Assembly: GCA_965652425.1 (NCBI GenBank)
Contig: CBFGVX010000079.1
Location: 1-13,660, forward strand
Direction: 5' to 3'
From: JANSXG01 sp965652425
Lineage (GTDB): Bacteria; Planctomycetota; Phycisphaerae; Phycisphaerales; UBA1924
Length of the DNA stretch: 13,660 bases
Numbering within the stretch: the first letter of the stretch is position 1; the number at the start of each line of letters is the position of its first letter. A program made the translations under genes and the position numbers. The notes below the pieces were generated by a model. It was given only the letters and a program-made list of their open reading frames with translations, was not told the DNA's origin and did not search any database. This document shows positions 7,190 through 13,660 of the stretch, piece by piece.

Positions 7190-8818
7190 ATGCTGAACAC
7201 CCTGGCCGCCGGACGATCCGGCGTGGACACTTCGGCGATCGTGCCGATCATCATCGTCGGCTGCGTCCTGCTGCTGCTGTTTTTCATCATCATCATCCTC
7301 GTCAAGCAGTACAAGCGCTGCCCGTCGAACCGGATCCTCGTTGTGTACGGACGAGTCGGGGGCAAGCGTGCTTCGAAGTGTCTGCACGGTGGCGGCACCT
7401 TTGTGGTCCCGCTGATCCAGGACTACGCCTACCTCTCGCTCGAACCGATCGTCATCGACATCCCGCTGGACGGGGCGCTGTCGCTGAACAACATCCGCGT
7501 CAATGTGCCATCGACCTTCACCGTGGGTATCGCGACCGACCCGGTGCTGATGAACAACGCCGCGGAGCGTCTGCTGATGCTGACGACGCAGCAGATCCGC
7601 GATCAGGCCCAGGACATCATTCTGGGTCAGCTTCGTCTGGTGATCGCAACCCTGTCGATCGAGGAGATCAACAAGGACCGCGAGAAGTTCATGGGGCTGA
7701 TCAACGAGAATGTGGCGCACGAGATCAACAAGATCGGCCTCGAACTGATCAACGTGAACATCCGCGACATCACCGACGAATCGGGCTACATCACGGCCAT
7801 CGGCCAGCGTGCCGCGGCGGAAGCCATCGAACGCGCGAAGGTCGAGGTCGCCGAACAGGTCCGCGACGGTGCGACCGGCGAAGCGATCGCGGTCCGCGAG
7901 AAGACCGTCAATGTGGCTCGCGAAAACGCCGCGGCGGTCGAGGGACAGAAGCAGGCCGAGCAGCGCCAGCGCATCGCGGTGGCGGCGCTCGAAGCCGAAG
8001 CGCAGACCGGTGAAGCGGAATCGAAGCGGAACCAGGAGATAGCGATCGCCGAACGCCGGGCAGAGACGGTCGCCGCGAGCAAGCGGGCCGAGCAGGACCA
8101 GCGCATCAAGGTCGCCGACGCCGAGGCCAAAGCCGTCACCGGCGAGAACACCTCCAAGGAAGCGATCGCCTCCAGTACCGCGCAGCTGCGCGAGATCGAG
8201 GCCGAAGCGAACCGCCGGGCGCAGGTCGCCGCGGCGAACGCACGCGAAGCCGCGCTGCGGGCTGAACGCGAAGAGGAACTCGCACGACTCGCCAAGGAAG
8301 TGCTGGCACCTCAGGAGATCGAGAAGCAGAAGATCGAAATCGCCGCCGAAGCCGAAGCCGAGCGCCAACGGCGCATCGCCCGAGGCGAAGCCGAGGCCAC
8401 GCTGGCCAAGTACGAGGCAGAGGCCGAGGGTGTCCGAAAGGTGCTCGAAGCGAAAGCCGAGGGTTACCGCCAGCTCATGGCCGCCGCTTCCGACAACCCG
8501 CAGATCGCCCCCACACTGCTGCTCATCGAGCAGTTGCCCGAACTGGTCAGAGAGCAGGTCAAGGCCATCTCCAACCTTCGCATCGACAAGATCACCGTTT
8601 GGGACAACGGTCGCAGCGGCTCGCAGATCGAGGGCAAAGGCGGCGCGAAAGGCGCGACCGCGGACTTTCTGTCCGGACTGATCGGCTCGTTGCCCCCGGT
8701 GCACGAACTGGCCGAGCAGGCCGGGATCGACCTGCCCGGCGCACTCGGCAAGGTGTCCAAAACCGCACCCGAGAAACCCACGAGCAAACCCGTCAGCGAC
8801 AGCGCAGGCAACGCCTGA
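7190..8818 (+). CDS. floT: Flotillin (SPFH/band-7 protein, FloT/YqiK type)
   Basis: 542 residues. One N-terminal membrane segment (about 16-38, very rich in I, L, V and F) followed by the basic KQYKRCPSN turn that begins the SPFH domain (about 45-210). Residues about 210-430 form a long Ala/Glu/Arg-rich coiled coil with EA-type repeats, and the last ~110 residues hold a hydrophobic oligomerisation segment (438-470) and a flexible tail rich in K, P and S. Length matches YqiK and YuaG proteins (about 500-550). Role: scaffold that oligomerises on the inner membrane face and organises lipid and protein microdomains. Within the coiled coil, TGE recurs at residues 229, 273 and 317 and AEQ at 256 and 300, an exact 44-residue period. 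Upstream NfeD-like gene is its expected partner; a strong terminator follows the stop. Confidence 0.93.
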   Translation: MLNTLAAGRSGVDTSAIVPIIIVGCVLLLLFFIIIILVKQYKRCPSNRILVVYGRVGGKRASKCLHGGGTFVVPLIQDYAYLSLEPIVIDIPLDGALSLNNIRVNVPSTFTVGIATDPVLMNNAAERLLMLTTQQIRDQAQDIILGQLRLVIATLSIEEINKDREKFMGLINENVAHEINKIGLELINVNIRDITDESGYITAIGQRAAAEAIERAKVEVAEQVRDGATGEAIAVREKTVNVARENAAAVEGQKQAEQRQRIAVAALEAEAQTGEAESKRNQEIAIAERRAETVAASKRAEQDQRIKVADAEAKAVTGENTSKEAIASSTAQLREIEAEANRRAQVAAANAREAALRAEREEELARLAKEVLAPQEIEKQKIEIAAEAEAERQRRIARGEAEATLAKYEAEAEGVRKVLEAKAEGYRQLMAAASDNPQIAPTLLLIEQLPELVREQVKAISNLRIDKITVWDNGRSGSQIEGKGGAKGATADFLSGLIGSLPPVHELAEQAGIDLPGALGKVSKTAPEKPTSKPVSDSAGNA

Positions 8819-8844
8819 TCCTGATCCATGCCTCTCTCTCGACC

Positions 8845-8877
8845 ACGCCCGGAGCCACGCTCCGGGCGTTTTCGTTT
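8845..8877 (+). terminator. Intrinsic terminator after the flotillin operon
   Basis: CGCCCGGAGC at 8846-8855, loop CAC, and GCTCCGGGCG at 8859-8868 form a perfect 10-bp GC-rich stem, extended by an A-T pair (8845/8869). It is followed by TTTT, then CG and TTT. It lies 27 bases after the flotillin stop and should end transcription of the NfeD-flotillin unit and separate it from the permease. Confidence 0.9.
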
Positions 8878-8904
8878 GCCTCCATGACGCAAGCGGGCGA
8901 GACT

Positions 8905-8923
8905 ACGCACCCTGAGTGTGCGT
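8905..8923 (+). promoter_or_regulatory. Small hairpin in the permease leader
   Basis: ACGCAC (8905-8910), seven-base loop, GTGCGT (8918-8923): a perfect 6-bp stem 43 bases before the permease TTG start. It could be an operator half-site pair or a leader hairpin. No -10/-35 pair is clear in this stretch. Confidence 0.25.
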
Positions 8924-8954
8924 GGCGTTGTCCCGAACACGATCGACCGCCAGT

Positions 8955-8961
8955 GGAGGAG
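8955..8961 (+). promoter_or_regulatory. Ribosome binding site that selects a TTG start
   Basis: GGAGGAG lies five bases before TTG 8967. It supports this rare start codon over the in-frame GTG at 8916, whose extra 17 residues are polar and unlike a transporter N-terminus. Confidence 0.65.
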
Positions 8962-8966
8962 CCCGG

Positions 8967-10766
<1,800 letters not shown>

Positions 10767-10800
10767 ACGACTTCCAACAGTTGTGCGGGTCATCGAAAAT

Positions 10801-10822
10801 GCGTTTTCCGTACGGAATGCGC
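10801..10822. promoter_or_regulatory. 22-bp interrupted palindrome upstream of the kinase gene
   Basis: TTCCGTACGGAA (10806-10817) is a perfect 12-bp palindrome and is flanked, after two mismatched bases on each side, by GCG and CGC. It lies in the 105-base gap between the permease stop and the kinase start, 50 bases before the latter. With no T-run it is not a good terminator. A binding site for a dimeric regulator is plausible. Confidence 0.4.
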
Positions 10823-10871
10823 GAAAGTACCGGGTTTCACGCAACGAGCGCTCATCGACGGACCGAATCAG

Positions 10872-12548
10872 ATGGCGGAGGCACTTCAGTCCGTCATGCC
10901 CGCAGCACCCGTACCATCCAACGAATCCCTGCGTCTCGCAAAGTTGCGATCGCTCGGCATCCTTGACACGGACTGCGAAGAACGGTTCGACCGGATCGCA
11001 AAGATCGCGGCCCTGATCACCGATATGCCGATCGCGGCAATCAGTCTGATCGACGAAAGACGGCAATTCTTCAAGTCGATCTGCGGTCTCGGCATCCGGG
11101 AAACAGCCCGAAAGTACGCCTTCTGCGCCCACACGATCCTCCGTGACCGGCCGCTGGTGATCGAGGACGCCGAGGTCCATCCTCTGGTCTGTGACAACCC
11201 CTTGGTCACCGGTGAGCCCGGCATCCGGTTTTACGCCGGCTCTCCTATTGTCGTCGACGGGCTGGCGATCGGTTCGCTCTGCGTGATCGATACGCAACCC
11301 CACAAACTCAGACCGGAGCAGATCGACGGGCTTCAGCAGCTCGCCGCCATCGCGTCCGACGAGCTCACCAGCCGATGCCTGCGCGTCAAGGCAGAAGCCA
11401 ACACCCGCGCCAAATCCATGTTTCTTGCGAACATGAGCCATGAGATCAGAACACCCCTCACGGCCATTCTCGGGTACACCGAACTGCTTTCTGACTCCGC
11501 CTCTCCCATCGAACTGCACGCCGAAGCGATCGAAGCGATCGATCGCAACGCCAAGCACCTCCTCCAACTCGTCAGCGATGTGCTCGACCTCTCCAAGATC
11601 GAAGCCGAGCAGATGGGAATCGAGTCGCTCGAGGTCTGCCCCGCAGACATCGTTCGTGACGCAGTGGAAATGGTCCGCGTCAAAGCGCATCGCGTCGGCA
11701 TTGAGGTCCACACTTCGATCAGTCCGAGCGCCGACACAACAGTGCTCAGCGACCCGACGCGCCTCCGTCAGATCGTCCTTAACCTCCTCTCCAACGCGAT
11801 CAAGTTCGCCAACGGGAAGGATGTGCAAGTCGACCTCGATTGCGATGTCCGACCCGAGGGCGTCAGCGCCATGACGCTCAAGGTCCGTGATCGCGGCATC
11901 GGCATGACCGAAGAAGAGGCCTCACGCATCTTCGAAAACTTTCAGCAGGCCGACCTGTCCTCCACCCGTCGCTACGGAGGAACCGGGCTGGGACTCTCGA
12001 TCGTCCGGCGACTCGCCGACATGCTCGGAGGCACCGTTGCCGTCGAAACCGCTCCGGGACAGGGCAGCGAATTCACCGTCAGCATGAGCCTCCCCCTCGC
12101 CACCTCGACGACCAGATCAATCCGCAAGTGCTCAGAAGACCGCTCCGACCCCAACGCTCTCGCCGGCCGACGCGTGCTCCTCGCCGAGGACGGGCCGGAC
12201 AACCAGCGGCTGCTCTCGCACTTCCTCCAGGCGGCGGGCGCCTCGGTCACGCTCGCCGGCAACGGCGCCGAAGCTCTCGAAGCGCTCCGGAACGTGACGC
12301 TGCCATTCGACTGCATCGTCATGGATATCCAGATGCCGATAATGGACGGTATGGAAGCAACGAGGAGAATCCGTGCTGCGGGGCATCGCACGCCGATCCT
12401 GGCCCTCACCGCCAATACACTCGTTGAGAACATGCACCATTGCCTCGAGGCCGGCTGCGACGGGTACGCCAACAAACCTCTGGCCAGAGATAAATTCATC
12501 GGGCATATTCGCGGCATGATCGACCGATCGCTCAGCGCCGCCGCGTGA
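10872..12548 (+). CDS. Soluble hybrid sensor histidine kinase: GAF, HisKA, HATPase, receiver
   Basis: 558 residues, no membrane segment, so a cytoplasmic sensor. GAF domain at about 20-170 (RFDRIAKIAALITDMPIAAISLID ... FYAGSPIV ... GSLCVID, in pieces). HisKA at about 180-245 with the phospho-acceptor H190 in MSHEIRTPL. HATPase at about 290-408: N box NLLSNAIKF (N308), G1 DRGIG (340-344), F box FENFQQ (354-359), G2 YGGTGLGLS (368-376). Receiver at about 433-552: acidic pocket ED (439-440), phospho-acceptor D485 in VMDIQMPIMDG, T513 and K535 in NKPL. All key residues are present, so an active phosphorelay is likely, but no HPt domain or response regulator is encoded nearby. The start is uncertain: ATG 10872 has only a weak ribosome site, and ATG 10896 follows GGAGG but with a 14-base gap. 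Confidence 0.92.
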   Translation: MAEALQSVMPAAPVPSNESLRLAKLRSLGILDTDCEERFDRIAKIAALITDMPIAAISLIDERRQFFKSICGLGIRETARKYAFCAHTILRDRPLVIEDAEVHPLVCDNPLVTGEPGIRFYAGSPIVVDGLAIGSLCVIDTQPHKLRPEQIDGLQQLAAIASDELTSRCLRVKAEANTRAKSMFLANMSHEIRTPLTAILGYTELLSDSASPIELHAEAIEAIDRNAKHLLQLVSDVLDLSKIEAEQMGIESLEVCPADIVRDAVEMVRVKAHRVGIEVHTSISPSADTTVLSDPTRLRQIVLNLLSNAIKFANGKDVQVDLDCDVRPEGVSAMTLKVRDRGIGMTEEEASRIFENFQQADLSSTRRYGGTGLGLSIVRRLADMLGGTVAVETAPGQGSEFTVSMSLPLATSTTRSIRKCSEDRSDPNALAGRRVLLAEDGPDNQRLLSHFLQAAGASVTLAGNGAEALEALRNVTLPFDCIVMDIQMPIMDGMEATRRIRAAGHRTPILALTANTLVENMHHCLEAGCDGYANKPLARDKFIGHIRGMIDRSLSAAA

Positions 12549-12559
12549 TCAGCGTCGCG

Positions 12560-12565
12560 TATAAT
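12560..12565 (+). promoter_or_regulatory. Consensus-like -10 element before the MgtE-like gene
   Basis: TATAAT stands out in GC-rich surroundings in the 70-base gap between the kinase stop and the transporter start, 53 bases before the ATG. The region 16-18 bases upstream lies in the end of the kinase gene and has no good -35 match. A promoter is possible but not proven. Confidence 0.35.
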
Positions 12566-12618
12566 CGGCCAAACGCCAGATACAGCGCAGCACGATCAAC
12601 CGGCGACGAGCAGTCCGA

Positions 12619-13614
12619 ATGAAGCCAGATATCGAACAGCACCTCGACGAGCCGATCCGCGGCTTCGTCCGACGCACGAAGTCCACGCTCCGCTCCGATC
12701 TCACCGTTGGGCAGGCGCTCGAAGACCTGCGCAGCAGGGGTATCGATGAAGGCATCGTCTACTTTTATGTGCTCGATGATGAACAGCGCATCGTCGGCGT
12801 GATGCCGACCAGATCACTGCTGCTGAGCGATCCGGAAGCCAAGCTCATCGATGTGATGCGCAAGGGCGTGGTCTCCTGCCGCTCGGACCGGCCCCTGTGG
12901 GAAGCCATGTCGATGTTCGCCGTGCACCGCTACCTCGCCCTGCCAGTGGTCGACGAGAACGACCGCTTCGAGGGCGTCATCGATGTCAAGCTCTACTCCG
13001 AAGAAGCCGAGGACATGGCCGCAGCGGAACACGAGGCCGATGTCTTCCAGATCATCGGCGTCTGGATCGAGCAGTACCGGGGCGGCGGCGCGCTCAAGGC
13101 CTACCGCATCCGCATGCCCTGGCTCGCCTGCAACCTCATCGGGGGCCTGCTCAGCGCCACCATCGCGACCGTCTTCGGCGCGGTCCTGGAACAGGCCATC
13201 GTCATCGCGGCGCTCATTCCCCTCGTCCTGACCCTCTGCGAATCGGTCTCGATCCAATCGCTGACACTCGCCATCCAGTCGATGCACGCTTCGAAAGTCA
13301 ATATCCGACAGATACGCAAGCTCGCCCTGCGCGAGGGTGCCGTCTCGCTGCTGCTCGGGCTGTCCTGCGCCATCCTCGTCGGCGCCGCCGCGCTCGCCTG
13401 GACCGGGTTCGGCCCGGCGGTCCGCGTCATTGCGGGCTCCATCCTCGTCGCCATGTGCATCGCCGCGGTGCTCGGCCTCCTGGTTCCGCTGACCCTGCAC
13501 CTGGCCAAGCTCGACCCCAGGGTCGCCGCGGGACCGCTGGTGCTGATGCTCGTCGATGTCACGGCGATGCTGGTCTACCTCGGACTCGCCCATTTCGTGC
13601 TGTACACGCCCTGA
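12619..13614 (+). CDS. MgtE-like divalent cation transporter with CBS pair, lacking the MgtE N domain
   Basis: 331 residues. Two CBS motifs (about 15-72 and 75-128: LIDVMRKGVVSCRSDRP, LPVVDENDRFEGVID) are followed by a linker helix and a five-helix membrane domain (about 165-331) of the MgtE/SLC41 type. Recognisable MgtE features are RMPWLACNLIGGLLSA (165-180), the REGAVSLLLG segment (238-247), and the last helices with LDPRVAAGPLVLMLVDVT (298-315), where D313 corresponds by position to the key Mg-site aspartate of MgtE. The N-terminal superhelical domain of canonical MgtE (about 450 residues in total) is missing. The usual GNAGTQ stretch in the second membrane helix pair reads ESVSIQ here (208-213). 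It probably carries Mg2+ or another divalent ion with CBS-based gating, but specificity is unproven. The start ATG has only a weak ribosome site. Confidence 0.82.
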   Translation: MKPDIEQHLDEPIRGFVRRTKSTLRSDLTVGQALEDLRSRGIDEGIVYFYVLDDEQRIVGVMPTRSLLLSDPEAKLIDVMRKGVVSCRSDRPLWEAMSMFAVHRYLALPVVDENDRFEGVIDVKLYSEEAEDMAAAEHEADVFQIIGVWIEQYRGGGALKAYRIRMPWLACNLIGGLLSATIATVFGAVLEQAIVIAALIPLVLTLCESVSIQSLTLAIQSMHASKVNIRQIRKLALREGAVSLLLGLSCAILVGAAALAWTGFGPAVRVIAGSILVAMCIAAVLGLLVPLTLHLAKLDPRVAAGPLVLMLVDVTAMLVYLGLAHFVLYTP

Positions 13615-13637
13615 CCGACCCGTGGCCGGGTTCCGGT
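13614..13637 (+). terminator. Weak imperfect hairpin after the MgtE-like gene
   Basis: ACCG and CCCG pair with CGGG and CGGT around a TGGC loop, with an A/TTC internal loop. No T-run follows, so this is at best a weak or factor-dependent terminator. Nothing further can be assigned in the remaining 23 bases. Confidence 0.25.
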
Positions 13638-13660
13638 CGATCCGCGGTGCGGATATGGTG

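Noticed and set aside
7094..8704. A 536-codon antisense frame over the flotillin gene
   Set aside because: Explained by the Ala/Glu/Arg-rich coiled-coil codons read backwards; no ribosome site or recognisable fold.

Overview
The window is GC-rich chromosomal DNA from a free-living Gram-negative-type bacterium. Genes are tightly packed, codons strongly favour G or C in the third position, several starts are GTG or TTG, and long open frames lie antisense to real genes as compositional shadows. The gene mix (short NfeD plus YqiK/FloT-type flotillin, a GCS2-CBS fusion, a CBS-MgtE protein lacking the MgtE N domain) suggests a planctomycete-like organism, perhaps Phycisphaerae. That placement is inference; there is no rRNA or other marker gene here. 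I see no insertion sequence, prophage, CRISPR array or convincing tRNA. The window looks like ordinary core or near-core chromosome with some less-studied proteins.

Layout. (1) Bases 1-1752, plus strand: the 3' part of a GH13 type I pullulanase/glycogen debranching enzyme, cut by the window edge. (2) Bases 1734-6321, minus strand: three co-directional genes, read from right to left as an anchored HtrA-type serine protease, a GCS2-type gamma-glutamyl ligase fused to two CBS domains, and an AstE/aspartoacylase-family zinc deacylase. The deacylase overlaps the pullulanase tail to tail by 19 bases. (3) Bases 6322-6537: a divergent intergenic region with a perfect 10+10 inverted repeat and a possible 11-codon leader ORF. 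(4) Bases 6538-8818, plus strand: a two-gene membrane-microdomain operon, a short NfeD/YqiJ-like membrane protein and a flotillin, closed by a strong intrinsic terminator. (5) Bases 8967-13614, plus strand: a SLC13/DASS-type anion permease with two TrkA-C domains, a soluble GAF hybrid histidine kinase, and a CBS-MgtE-like cation transporter.

How the genes may work together. NfeD and flotillin form a known functional pair that organises membrane domains; the divergent HtrA protease would act on misfolded envelope proteins and may share the control region. The GCS2-CBS ligase and the AstE-like hydrolase are only 57 bases apart, and could make and break an amide-linked glutamate or amino-acid conjugate. 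This is the most interesting functional hypothesis in the window. The permease, kinase and MgtE-like protein are probably independent units, although the two transporters and the CBS modules all point to ion or nucleotide sensing.
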